From Clostridia bacterium (GTDB taxonomy: Bacteria > Bacillota > Clostridia > UMGS1883): a stretch of DNA of 12,222 nt. The notes beneath the pieces are model-generated. The model made no database searches, was not told the origin of the DNA, and saw only the letters and a program-made list of their open reading frames with translations. The stretch lies in contig JAJQCX010000180.1 of the NCBI GenBank assembly GCA_021202495.1, forward strand, positions 1 to 12,222, read 5' to 3'. The stretch's first letter is position 1; each line of letters opens with the position of its first letter. Shown here piece by piece: positions 1 through 7,815 of this stretch. A program made the position numbers and the translations under genes.

Positions 1-15
1 GTTGATATGATTCTC

Positions 16-44
16 TTGCGAAATTTTGAAAGTTATTATATTAT
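16..44 (+). promoter_or_regulatory. Candidate sigma-A-type promoter ahead of the acyltransferase
   Basis: A -35-like TTGCGA (16-21) is followed after exactly 17 bp by a -10-like TATTAT (39-44), which matches the consensus at five of six positions. Transcription would start near 51, leaving a very short leader of about 18 nt before the ATG at 69. The region is AT-rich compared with the genes after it. An alternative -10, TATATT at 37-42, gives a poorer 15-bp spacer. The assignment is inferred from consensus and spacing only. Confidence 0.5.
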
Positions 45-68
45 AGTAGGAGAAATGAGGCGGGAAGA

Positions 69-1124
69 ATGATTGAGAAGAAAATGAAGCGGATTTCGTA
101 TGCGGACGCGGCGAGGATTGCGGCGGCGGGGGCTGTTGTGCTGCTGCATAACGCGGGGGTGCGGCTGTTGGGACCGGACGTGGGGAGCGGTGACTTTGTG
201 TGGGCGGTCTTTTTTGACGCGTTCGCGCGGTGGTCGGTGCCGCTTTTTATAATGCTGAGCGGGATGCTGTTTTTAAATAAGGAAAAAAAGCTTGATATTA
301 AAAGACTGTACAAGAAAAACATTTTGCGGCTCGTGACGGCGTTCGTCTTTTGGTCGTACATATATAATGTATATTTGCTGTTCGTTGAGACGCGGAGCGT
401 GGTTTATTCGCTGACGAGGGCGTTTTTGAAAATCCCGGACGGAGAGCTGCATTTGTGGTATTGCTATATAATTGTGGGGCTCTACATTGCGCTGCCGTTT
501 ATAAAGCGCATGACGGAGAATATGACAAAGAGGGAGACGGAGTATTTTCTCGTTTTAAATATTTTGCTGACGTTTTTGCCCAAGACGCTGGAGAGCTTTG
601 AAATATTTGCGCCTTTTACGGAATTTATCGGAAAGTTTGAGATAATGACGGCGGCGGGATATGTGGGGCTTTTTGTCGCGGGGTGGTACATAGATAATTT
701 TGAGCATGGGAGGCTGTTTCGCGTTCTTTCGTATCTGGCGGCTGCGGCAGGATTTTTATATATGTTTTTGATGACGGTCTTTGTTTCGCGCAACGCGGGG
801 GCGCTTGACGAAAGCTTTATGAGCTTTAAGGGGCTGCCGGCGTATTTGATGGCGTTCGGCGTGATGACGCTTTTTAAATCGACGATAGGGCAAAAGGAAT
901 TGAAAAGGAGAAGCGCGTCGAATTTGGCGAATTACGCAAAATACATGTTCGGGGTGTACATGATACACGAGCTTTTGACGCTTGTGCCCAACGCGCTCGG
1001 GTGGGTCATTTTGCCTAACATGATATATTTGAGCATACCGATACACGCGGTTATCGTTTTTGCGGTAAGTCTTTTTGCGGCGGCGATTATCGATTTGACG
1101 CCGCTTGGAAAGTATCTGATTTGA
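69..1124 (+). CDS. Membrane-bound acyltransferase, acyltransferase-3 family (WecH/OafA-like)
   Basis: This is an integral membrane protein of 351 residues that probably moves an acyl group (often acetyl from acetyl-CoA) onto a surface sugar or polysaccharide. Family landmarks are visible: an N-terminal first helix with R16 and a conserved-type H27; a VPLFIMLSG segment at 57-65 followed by the basic stretch KRLYKKNILR (78-87); an LWYCYIIVGLYIALP helix near 129-143; and a C-terminal GVYMIH motif ending at H300. About ten hydrophobic segments can be counted, and the length is normal for the family. The start at 69 is preceded by a weak GGCGGG site; an in-frame ATG at 84 (M6) is an alternative. 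The decarboxylase follows after 9 bp, so the two are probably co-transcribed. The acceptor cannot be deduced: no glycan-synthesis genes are nearby. Confidence 0.88.
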   Translation: MIEKKMKRISYADAARIAAAGAVVLLHNAGVRLLGPDVGSGDFVWAVFFDAFARWSVPLFIMLSGMLFLNKEKKLDIKRLYKKNILRLVTAFVFWSYIYNVYLLFVETRSVVYSLTRAFLKIPDGELHLWYCYIIVGLYIALPFIKRMTENMTKRETEYFLVLNILLTFLPKTLESFEIFAPFTEFIGKFEIMTAAGYVGLFVAGWYIDNFEHGRLFRVLSYLAAAAGFLYMFLMTVFVSRNAGALDESFMSFKGLPAYLMAFGVMTLFKSTIGQKELKRRSASNLANYAKYMFGVYMIHELLTLVPNALGWVILPNMIYLSIPIHAVIVFAVSLFAAAIIDLTPLGKYLI

Positions 1125-1133
1125 GGTGGATAA

Positions 1134-2486
1134 ATGAGAGCGATATATGACGCGCTGAACGATGAGCGGTTTCAGTCAAGGCTTCAATTACATATGCCGG
1201 GGCATTTGGGCGGGCGCGGATTTGACGGATTTAAAATTGAGCCTGCAATGGACGTGACGGAGCTTGCGGAGACTGATGATTTGCACAATCCCGAAACGGT
1301 TATAAAAGCCTCGCAGGAATGGGCGGCGAAGGTATTTGGGGCAAAAAAGGCGTATTACATGGTAAACGGCTCGACGGGCGGAGTTTTGGCGATGGCGCTC
1401 GGGTTTTTAAAGGACGGAGACTTGGTGATAGCGGACAGGTTTTGCCACAAGAGCTTTGTATCGGCGCTCGCGCTGACGGGCGCGGAGGCAGTTTGGATAG
1501 AGCCGGAGATAATAAAAAACGGGGCGATGTGGGGCAGCGTGACGGCGGAGGATGTGGAAAGGGCGGCGCGGAGTAACCCCGAGGCGAAGGCGGTATTTAT
1601 AACCGCGCCCAATTATTTCGGCATGATGGGCGACATTGAGGCGATTGCGGAGGTCGCGCACAGATACGGCATGAAGCTATTGGTTGACGGGGCGCACGGC
1701 GCGCATTTCGGCATGAGCGAGCATTTGCCGCCGAAGATAATCTCGCTTGGGGCGGACGCGGTGTGCGTGAGCTTGCACAAAACGCTGCCCGCGCTGACGC
1801 AGAGCGCGATGCTGTTGACGAACGAAAGATATGAAAGAGTCGAGGCGGCGCTTAAAACCGTTCAGTCGTCCTCGCCGAGCTATCTTTTGACGTCGTCGTG
1901 CGAAAACGCGGTGAATTATTACGAAAAGGGCAATGGTGAGGCATGGGAGCGGCTGTACAAAAACGTTGAAAAATATTTTCCCGAGAATTTGACGGAAAGT
2001 GCGGGAAGCGTGAAATACAAGGATTTTTCGCGGATAAACGCGGAAATTCGGAGCGGAGCGTTCGAGGCGGGGGAGAGATTGCGAAAGGAATTTAACATAG
2101 CGGTCGAATGCGTGTACCCGAAGGGGGTCGTTGCGATATTGACGCCGTTTCACGAGGAGGAGGAAATACGCCGCTTTTATGAGGCGGTGAGAGTGATAAA
2201 TAATGATGGGAATAAATCGGAGTGCGTGAGCTTTGCACCGCCGAAAGGGAAGAAAGTGTTTTCACCGAGAGAGGCGTTTTTTGCGAAGAAAAGGCGGGTT
2301 TTGCTGTGCGAGGCGGAAGGAGAAATTTCGGCGGAAGGCATTGCGGTTTATCCGCCGGGGATATATCAGGTGCTGCCGGGGGAGGAGATAACGAAAGAGG
2401 CTGTTGAAAGGATAACCGAGCTTGAAAAAAGGGGCGCCGAAATACATGGGGTTGAGCAATCTTGTTGCTTGATTTTTGATGAGTAA
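1134..2486 (+). CDS. Orn/Lys/Arg decarboxylase family PLP enzyme (YaaO/SpeA-like)
   Basis: This is a cytosolic fold-type I PLP enzyme of 450 residues, of the short decarboxylase family that turns arginine, lysine or ornithine into the matching amine (agmatine, cadaverine or putrescine). The N-terminal LHMPGHLGGRGF (19-30) is the family signature. NGSTGG (78-83) fits the phosphate-binding turn, DGAHGAH (185-191) holds the cofactor-pairing Asp185, and SLHKT (213-217) carries the Schiff-base Lys216. The length is a little short compared with about 480 residues in Bacillus YaaO, and the C-terminal subdomain is present. An AGGTGG ribosome site lies 4 nt before the ATG. The neighbourhood (holB, ricT downstream) matches that of yaaO in Bacillus. 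Substrate specificity cannot be read from sequence. Glycine is mostly GGG here, unlike in lepA. Confidence 0.88.
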   Translation: MRAIYDALNDERFQSRLQLHMPGHLGGRGFDGFKIEPAMDVTELAETDDLHNPETVIKASQEWAAKVFGAKKAYYMVNGSTGGVLAMALGFLKDGDLVIADRFCHKSFVSALALTGAEAVWIEPEIIKNGAMWGSVTAEDVERAARSNPEAKAVFITAPNYFGMMGDIEAIAEVAHRYGMKLLVDGAHGAHFGMSEHLPPKIISLGADAVCVSLHKTLPALTQSAMLLTNERYERVEAALKTVQSSSPSYLLTSSCENAVNYYEKGNGEAWERLYKNVEKYFPENLTESAGSVKYKDFSRINAEIRSGAFEAGERLRKEFNIAVECVYPKGVVAILTPFHEEEEIRRFYEAVRVINNDGNKSECVSFAPPKGKKVFSPREAFFAKKRRVLLCEAEGEISAEGIAVYPPGIYQVLPGEEITKEAVERITELEKRGAEIHGVEQSCCLIFDE

Positions 2487-2497
2487 GGGTGTATAAT
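2469..2497 (+). promoter_or_regulatory. Candidate promoter for the holB-ricT transcription unit
   Basis: TTGATT (2469-2474) and a perfect TATAAT (2492-2497) are separated by 17 bp. The -35 element lies inside the last codons of the decarboxylase and the -10 just after its stop. The -10 and the bases after it (GTATAATATAAA) are identical to those of the promoter at 12026-12054, which supports both calls. Transcription would start near 2504, about 25 nt before the annotated holB start. Confidence 0.65.
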
Positions 2498-2524
2498 ATA
2501 AAATTAGAATTTCATTAGCGCATC

Positions 2525-2531
2525 GGAGGTG
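2525..2531 (+). promoter_or_regulatory. Strong Shine-Dalgarno (GGAGGTG) that conflicts with the holB start
   Basis: GGAGGTG is a near-perfect anti-16S match and is the only good ribosome site ahead of holB. The only conventional in-frame start close by, GTG 2529-2531, lies inside this site, where a ribosome bound to it could not use it. The codon at a suitable distance, 5 nt after GGAGG, is AAG (2535-2537). Confidence 0.6.
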
Positions 2532-3533
2532 AAAAAGACGGCGGATTATTTTATTGAAGGGCAAAAGGCTGTGGAACAGTTGGAGCGGGACGTTGCGGAA
2601 GGAAATGTGAAGCAGAGCTATGTTTTCGCGGGGGCTGCGGGAATAGGCAAGAGGACGGCTGCCAAAAAATTTGCGATGGCGGCGCTTTGCACGGCGAAAA
2701 GCAAAAAGCCGTGCGGCGAATGTCACAATTGCAGAATGTTTGAGGCGGGGACGCATCCCGATGTTAAGATTATCGACGACAGCCCGATAAACATAAAAAC
2801 GGTGCGCGAGATAAACGACGAAATGTATGTAAAGCCGCTGATTGCACAGAGAAAGGTTTTCATAATTGAAAACGCCGACACGATGAACGCCGCGGCACAA
2901 AACGCGTTTTTAAAGAGCTTTGAGGAGCCGCCGTCGTATGCGCTGATAATTTTGGCGGTGACAAGCGTGCAGAATTTGCTGCCGACGATACTTTCAAGAG
3001 GCACGAGGATAAATTTTGTGCCGTTTTCGGAGGATGAGATAAAGAAATACGCAACAGAAAAATACGGCGCGGATGCGAAAAAAGCGGAATTTGCGGCGCA
3101 GTACAGCGCGGGAATCGTCGGGCGCGCCGAGGAAATAATGGAAAAGGGCGACTTTTTTGAAAAGCGCGACGCTCTTATACGCGCGATTGCCAAGCTGTCG
3201 CCGGACAAAATGTCGATATACGCGGTTTTGGACGCGATGGAGGCGGGCGCGAGGAAAATGCCGAACGATGCGAAAATGTATTTTGAAATATTCATCGGTT
3301 TTTTTCGCGACGTGGCGGCGGCAAAATCGGGCGGAAGGATAATAAATTCCGATTATGAGGATGTTTTGAAGGAATTTGCGGGCAAGGTCAAGGGCGCAGC
3401 GGCGCGAAAGATTGTGAAATGTGCGGCACAGACGATTTCGGAGCTGAACGTGTCGATGTGCTACGATTTGTGGATGACCGAAATGATGATAAATTGTTGG
3501 GAGGACATATATGGTAACGGTAGTGGGAGTTAA
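2529..3533 (+). CDS. holB: DNA polymerase III subunit delta prime (clamp loader)
   Basis: This is a clamp-loader AAA+ subunit that helps place the sliding clamp on primed DNA at the replication fork. Visible features are a GQ motif at 11-12 typical of the family N-terminus, a P-loop GAAGIGK (35-41), a zinc-binding four-cysteine module (C54, C62, C65, C68), the stretch AAAQNAFLKSFEEPP (121-135), and LLPTILSRG (150-158), where the family usually has SRC. The length of 334 residues is normal. The N-terminus is uncertain: an in-frame TAG at 2505-2507 limits extension, GTG 2529 sits inside the ribosome site, and the next in-frame GTG (2571) would remove the conserved GQ region. The 3' end overlaps ricT by 23 bp, so the two are probably translationally coupled. 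tmk, darA and yaaR, usually between yaaO and holB in Bacillus, are absent here. Confidence 0.9.
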   Translation: MKKTADYFIEGQKAVEQLERDVAEGNVKQSYVFAGAAGIGKRTAAKKFAMAALCTAKSKKPCGECHNCRMFEAGTHPDVKIIDDSPINIKTVREINDEMYVKPLIAQRKVFIIENADTMNAAAQNAFLKSFEEPPSYALIILAVTSVQNLLPTILSRGTRINFVPFSEDEIKKYATEKYGADAKKAEFAAQYSAGIVGRAEEIMEKGDFFEKRDALIRAIAKLSPDKMSIYAVLDAMEAGARKMPNDAKMYFEIFIGFFRDVAAAKSGGRIINSDYEDVLKEFAGKVKGAAARKIVKCAAQTISELNVSMCYDLWMTEMMINCWEDIYGNGSGS

Positions 3534-4383
3534 ATTCAAACAGTCAGGCAAAACGTATTACTTTTTGCCAAACAACATTGACGTGAAGATAGGCGACAAC
3601 GTAATTGTCGAAACGGCGCGGGGCGTTGAATACGGCAGTGTTTCGATGGGAAGAAGAGAGATTGACGAAAACGACGTTGTGTCGTCGTTAAAGCCGATAA
3701 TAAGGCTCGCGACGGCGGAGGACGACGCGGTGCTTGAGCAGAACAAGAAAAAGCAGAAGGACGCATTTAAAATATGCGAGGAAAAGATTGCGCTGCATCG
3801 TCTTGACATGAAGCTTGTGGACGTGGAATATACGTTTGACGGAAACAAGATTTTGTTCTATTTCACATCCGACAGGCGCGTCGATTTCCGCGAGCTTGTC
3901 AAGGATTTGGCGAGCGTTTTCAGAACGAGAATCGAGCTGCGCCAAATAGGCGTGCGCGATGAGGCGCGAATGCTCGGCGGCTTGGGCGTGTGCGGGCGAA
4001 ACCTTTGCTGCGCGCAGTATTTGGACGATTTTCAGCCCGTTTCGATAAAAATGGCAAAGGATCAGGGGCTGAGCCTCAACCCTGTGAAGATTTCGGGTAA
4101 CTGCGGAAGGCTGATGTGCTGCTTAAAATACGAGCAGGACTGCTATGAGGAGCTTTTGAAGGTGACGCCGCGCGTGGGAGCGCTTGTTTCAACGCCTTCG
4201 GGGAACGCGACGGTTGTGTCGGTGTCGCTCTTAAAGGGCAAGGTCAAGGTTGTGAAGGGCGAGGATCGCGGCGACGTTGAGGAATTTGACGTGGCGGACA
4301 TAAAGATAATAAAAGACGGCAGAAGGTCGCGTGACGACGATGAGGAAATTTCGGCTAAAGAGCTTCGTCAAATTCAAGATTAA
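3511..4383 (+). CDS. ricT: PSP1-domain regulatory protein RicT (YaaT)
   Basis: This is a cytosolic protein of 290 residues in the PSP1 family. In Bacillus subtilis RicT works with RicA and RicF in an iron-sulfur-carrying complex that affects RNase Y-dependent mRNA processing and the Spo0A phosphorelay. The diagnostic core is present: GGLGVCGRNLCC (156-167) and GNCGRLMCCLKYE (196-208), giving cysteines 161, 166, 167, 198, 203, 204 and 211 as cluster-ligand candidates. The C-terminus is charged and probably flexible. The ATG at 3511 has GGGAGG 6 nt upstream, inside the 3' end of holB. The holB-ricT order is conserved in many Firmicutes. RicA and RicF are not in the window, and the Bacillus role may not carry over to a clostridial organism. 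Confidence 0.92.
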   Translation: MVTVVGVKFKQSGKTYYFLPNNIDVKIGDNVIVETARGVEYGSVSMGRREIDENDVVSSLKPIIRLATAEDDAVLEQNKKKQKDAFKICEEKIALHRLDMKLVDVEYTFDGNKILFYFTSDRRVDFRELVKDLASVFRTRIELRQIGVRDEARMLGGLGVCGRNLCCAQYLDDFQPVSIKMAKDQGLSLNPVKISGNCGRLMCCLKYEQDCYEELLKVTPRVGALVSTPSGNATVVSVSLLKGKVKVVKGEDRGDVEEFDVADIKIIKDGRRSRDDDEEISAKELRQIQD

Positions 4384-4404
4384 AAAAGCGAATGAGGATT
4401 GCTT

Positions 4405-5361
4405 ATGAAAATTGTTGTGCTTGACAGAAACACGATTGGCTTTGACATAGCGATGGAACCGATAGAGCGATTGGGCGAATGTGAAATTTATGACGACACG
4501 GAGCAGAGCGAGATTGCGGAGGCGATATGGGACGCGGAGGTTTGCGTCACCAACAAAAAGGTGCTCGGCGAAAGGGAGCTCAAGGACGCTAAAAAGCTCA
4601 AGCTCATTTGTCTTTTTGCGACGGGGTTTAACAATGTGGACACAGATTACTGCCGCAAAAGAGGGATAAGGGTGCGGAATTTGAAAAATTACTGCACGGA
4701 AAGCGTGTGTCAGCATACGTTCGCGCTGCTCTTTTCTCTGATAGAGTCAATCGGTTATTACGACGATTTTGTGAAAAGCGGGCGATACAGCGAAAGCGGG
4801 ACGGCGAACCATTTGGGGAGACCTTTCTTTGAAATTGCCGGGAAAAGGTGGGGCATTGTCGGCATGGGAAACATCGGGCGCGCCGTGGCAAAAGCGGCGG
4901 AGGCGTTCGGGGCAAAGGTTTTTTACGCGTCGGTTTCGGGCGCGGAGCGTGAGGAAAAGTGGGAAAGAGTGTCGCTTGAACGCTTGGCGCGCGAGAGCGA
5001 CATAATATCGATTCATTCGCCGTTAAACGAAAAGACGGAAAATCTCATTGACAAAAGCTTTTTTGAAAAGATGAAAGCGAGCGCGGTTTTGATAAACGTC
5101 GGGCGCGGAGCGGTGGTCGTAAGCGAGGATTTGGCGGAGGCGGTGGAAAAGGGAATTATTTGGGGAGCGGCAAGCGATGTTTACAAAAAGGAGCCGCTTG
5201 ACAAGGACGATGCGCTTTTAAGGATAAAGACGCCCGAGCGGCTTATCTTAACGCCGCACATTGCGTGGGGGTCGACTGAGGCGCGAAAGCGCTGCGTTGA
5301 GGAGACGGCGCAAAACATTGCCGCGTTTATTGCGGGGAAAGAGAGGAACGACGTATGGTAA
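4405..5361 (+). CDS. D-2-hydroxyacid dehydrogenase (glycerate/hydroxypyruvate reductase-like)
   Basis: This cytosolic NAD(P)-dependent oxidoreductase of 318 residues interconverts a 2-keto acid and a D-2-hydroxy acid; hydroxypyruvate or glyoxylate are plausible substrates. The Rossmann motif is G153-x-G155-N-I-G158. The catalytic set is Arg234 (NVGRG), Glu263 (KKEPL) and His285 (LTPHIAWGS). At the end of the second beta strand (near 173-179, FYASVSG) the acidic residue typical of NAD-specific members is missing, so cofactor preference is open. I chose ATG 4405 because GAGG at 4395-4398 lies 6 nt upstream; a TTG two codons earlier directly abuts that site. It follows ricT after 21 bp and overlaps the HAD gene by 7 bp, so the enzymes are probably made together. 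Confidence 0.9.
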   Translation: MKIVVLDRNTIGFDIAMEPIERLGECEIYDDTEQSEIAEAIWDAEVCVTNKKVLGERELKDAKKLKLICLFATGFNNVDTDYCRKRGIRVRNLKNYCTESVCQHTFALLFSLIESIGYYDDFVKSGRYSESGTANHLGRPFFEIAGKRWGIVGMGNIGRAVAKAAEAFGAKVFYASVSGAEREEKWERVSLERLARESDIISIHSPLNEKTENLIDKSFFEKMKASAVLINVGRGAVVVSEDLAEAVEKGIIWGAASDVYKKEPLDKDDALLRIKTPERLILTPHIAWGSTEARKRCVEETAQNIAAFIAGKERNDVW

Positions 5362-6005
5362 AGGCGGTCATATTTGACCTTGACGGTACGCTCATCGATA
5401 CGATAGAGGGCTTGGTGGACGCGACGAATTTCGCGCTGGAGAAATTTTCGTTTCCGAAAAGAAGCTTGGAAGAATACCGCACATTTGTCGGAAACGGTGT
5501 TGGGAGGCTCGTAAAAAGGGCGCTGCCGGAAGGTAAAGAGGAATATTTTGAAGCGGCGCTCAAAGTGTTTGAAGAAAATTATTTTGAAACGATGTTAAAC
5601 AAGCTCCCGGTTTACGACGGGATATATGAAGTGCTTGACTATCTTGAAAAAGAGGGCATAAGAAAGGCCGTACACACAAACAAGCTCGACAAATTCGCAA
5701 AGCCGATGGTGCAAAAGGCGTTTGGCGACAGATTTGAGATTGTCCTCGGAGAAACGGAAGAGTTCCCCCGCAAACCCGACCCGACGGCGCTTTTTGATAT
5801 GCTGAAAAAAATGGGGCTTTCAAAGGACGAGTGCATTTTTGTGGGCGACAGCTCAGTTGACATAGAGACCGCGAAAAACGCGCAGATGCGCGGCATTTCG
5901 GCAACGTGGGGCTTTGTGAAAAAAGAGGATTTGTTAAAGCAAAATCCCGACATGACGGCGGATAAACCGATAGATTTGATAGATATAATCGCACTTGAAA
6001 GGTAG
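5355..6005 (+). CDS. HAD-family phosphatase, phosphoglycolate phosphatase-like
   Basis: This cytosolic HAD hydrolase of 216 residues removes phosphate from a small molecule; 2-phosphoglycolate is the best guess from similarity to Gph. All four HAD motifs are visible: DLDGT with nucleophile Asp8 and Asp10, HTNK with Thr108, RKPDP with Lys140, and GDSSVDI with Asp165 and Asp169. A helical cap lies between motifs I and II (about 16-85). The ATG overlaps the dehydrogenase stop by 7 bp and has GAGAGG 8 nt upstream. Phosphoglycolate phosphatase makes glycolate, and some D-2-hydroxyacid dehydrogenases act on the glycolate/glyoxylate pair, so the neighbours may work in sequence. Other substrates (for example pyrophosphate, as in PpaX) are possible. 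lepA starts 7 bp downstream. Confidence 0.87.
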   Translation: MVKAVIFDLDGTLIDTIEGLVDATNFALEKFSFPKRSLEEYRTFVGNGVGRLVKRALPEGKEEYFEAALKVFEENYFETMLNKLPVYDGIYEVLDYLEKEGIRKAVHTNKLDKFAKPMVQKAFGDRFEIVLGETEEFPRKPDPTALFDMLKKMGLSKDECIFVGDSSVDIETAKNAQMRGISATWGFVKKEDLLKQNPDMTADKPIDLIDIIALER

Positions 6006-6012
6006 TTTAAAA

Positions 6013-7815
6013 ATGCAGGATAATATACGAAATTTTTGCATAATCGCGCACATCGACCACGGCAAGAGCACGCTTGCGGACAGGCTGCTTGAAATGACCG
6101 GCGTTGTCGAGGAGCGCGACATGGAAGAGCAGCTTCTTGACAACATGGAGCTTGAGCGCGAGCGCGGTATAACGATAAAGGCGCGCGCCGTGCGGCTCAA
6201 TTACAGGGCGAAGGACGGCAAGGATTATGTGTTGAACCTGATCGATACGCCCGGACACGTCGATTTTAACTACGAGGTTTCGCGTTCGCTCGCGGCGTGC
6301 GAGGGAGCGCTGCTTGTCGTTGACGCGGCGCAGGGCATTGAGGCGCAGACGCTTGCCAACACTTATCTTGCGCTCGACCACGATTTGGAGATACTGCCGA
6401 TAATAAATAAAATAGATTTGCCATCGGCGCGCCCGGAGCAGGTGATTGCGGAAATTGAGGACATTATCGGCATACCTGCCGAGGATGCTCCGCGCATAAG
6501 CGCGAAGACCGGCGAAAACGTGGAGAGCGTTTTGGAGGAAATTGTGACGAAAATCCCCGCACCCTGTGGCGACGAAAACGCTCCTACAAAAGCGCTGATA
6601 TTTGATTCGTACTATGATTCCTACAAGGGCGTCATTGTATATGTGCGCGTGATGGACGGATATATAAAGCCGGGCATGAAAATACGCTTTATGGCGACGC
6701 AGAAGGAATTTGACGTTGTGGAGACGGGGTATTTGCTCCCCGAGGGAACGCTGCCCGCGGAAAGGATAAGCGCGGGCGAGGTCGGCTACATTGCGGCGAG
6801 CATAAAGAACGTGCGCGACACGCGCGTGGGCGACACTGTTACGGACGCGGCAAATCCTGCGGCGGAGGCTCTGCCGGACTATAAAAAAGTTAATCCAATG
6901 GTTTACTGCGGCATTTACCCGGCGGACGGCGCGAAGTACGGCGATTTGAGGGACGCGCTTGAAAAATTGAAGCTAAACGACGCATCGCTTCTCTTTGAGG
7001 CGGAGACGAGCGCGGCGCTGGGCTTTGGGTTCAGATGCGGATTTTTAGGACTTTTGCACATGGAGATAATCCAGGAGAGGCTGGAGAGAGAATTCAACCT
7101 CGATTTGGTGACGACGGCGCCGAGCGTTATATATAAGGTATATACTACCTCCGGCGAGGAACTGATGATTTCAAACCCGACGAATTTGCCGCCGGCAGGC
7201 GAGATTGCGCACATTGAGGAGCCGATTGTCGACGCGCACATTTTTGTGCCGACGGAATATGTGGGCTCCATTATGAAGCTGTGCCAGGAGAGGCGCGGCA
7301 GCTACATCGGCATGGAATACATTGACGAGACGAGAGCCGATTTGCACTATGAGCTGCCGTTAAACGAAATTATTTACGACTTTTTTGACGCGCTGAAAAG
7401 CCGCAGCCGCGGTTATGCGTCGTTCGACTATGAATTAAAGAATTATAAGGAAAGCTCCCTTGTGAAGCTTGATATTTTGCTCAACGGCGAGGCGGTCGAC
7501 GCGCTGAGTTTTATCGTACACGAGTCGAGCGCGTATGCGCGCGGCAGAAGAATTGCCGAAAAGCTCAAGGAGACGATACCGCGTCAGTTATTTGAAATAC
7601 CGATACAGGCGGCGGTCGGCGGAAAAATAATCGCGCGCGAGACCGTTAAGGCAATGCGCAAGGACGTTTTGGCGAAGTGCTACGGCGGCGACATTACGCG
7701 AAAGAAGAAGCTGCTTGAAAAGCAGAAGGAAGGCAAAAAGAGAATGCGCAAGGTCGGCAGCGTGGAGGTGCCGCAGGAGGCGTTCATGGCGGTGTTGAAG
7801 CTTGACGATGAGTAA
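6013..7815 (+). CDS. lepA: Elongation factor 4 (LepA), ribosome-associated GTPase
   Basis: LepA is a translational GTPase related to EF-G that binds the ribosome and affects elongation or initiation fidelity. The protein is full length at 600 residues. GTPase motifs: AHIDHGKST (12-20), ERERGITI (48-55), DTPGH (78-82) and NKID (132-135). The EF-G-like domains follow, and the LepA-specific C-terminal region is complete, with KCYGGDITRKKK and the final VEVPQEAFMAVLKL stretch. ATG 6013 gives the standard N-terminus; a TTG 18 nt upstream would add six residues inside the previous gene. The ribosome site is a modest AAAGG (5998-6002) 10 nt away. The gene overlaps hemW by 8 bp, a linkage common in Firmicutes. 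Confidence 0.97.
   Translation: MQDNIRNFCIIAHIDHGKSTLADRLLEMTGVVEERDMEEQLLDNMELERERGITIKARAVRLNYRAKDGKDYVLNLIDTPGHVDFNYEVSRSLAACEGALLVVDAAQGIEAQTLANTYLALDHDLEILPIINKIDLPSARPEQVIAEIEDIIGIPAEDAPRISAKTGENVESVLEEIVTKIPAPCGDENAPTKALIFDSYYDSYKGVIVYVRVMDGYIKPGMKIRFMATQKEFDVVETGYLLPEGTLPAERISAGEVGYIAASIKNVRDTRVGDTVTDAANPAAEALPDYKKVNPMVYCGIYPADGAKYGDLRDALEKLKLNDASLLFEAETSAALGFGFRCGFLGLLHMEIIQERLEREFNLDLVTTAPSVIYKVYTTSGEELMISNPTNLPPAGEIAHIEEPIVDAHIFVPTEYVGSIMKLCQERRGSYIGMEYIDETRADLHYELPLNEIIYDFFDALKSRSRGYASFDYELKNYKESSLVKLDILLNGEAVDALSFIVHESSAYARGRRIAEKLKETIPRQLFEIPIQAAVGGKIIARETVKAMRKDVLAKCYGGDITRKKKLLEKQKEGKKRMRKVGSVEVPQEAFMAVLKLDDE

Noticed and set aside
55..72. Five-codon leader frame (ATG 55 to TGA 72) overlapping the acyltransferase start as ATGA
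   Set aside because: The AGGAG ahead of it is only 2 nt from its ATG and probably lies upstream of the transcription start, so translation is doubtful. The overlap may be chance.
2262..2900. Minus-strand open frame of 212 codons
   Set aside because: It straddles the end of the decarboxylase, the intergenic promoter and the start of holB, has no recognisable domain, and is explained by the low frequency of stop codons opposite the biased codons of these genes.
5984..5989. TATAAT inside the HAD gene end, possible internal promoter for lepA
   Set aside because: No acceptable -35 element lies 16-18 bp upstream, and the -10 preceding bases do not form an extended -10.
7130..7150. TATATA-rich inverted repeat inside lepA
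   Set aside because: It lies in conserved coding sequence (the VIYKVYTTSGEE region) and is explained by codons for that protein segment.
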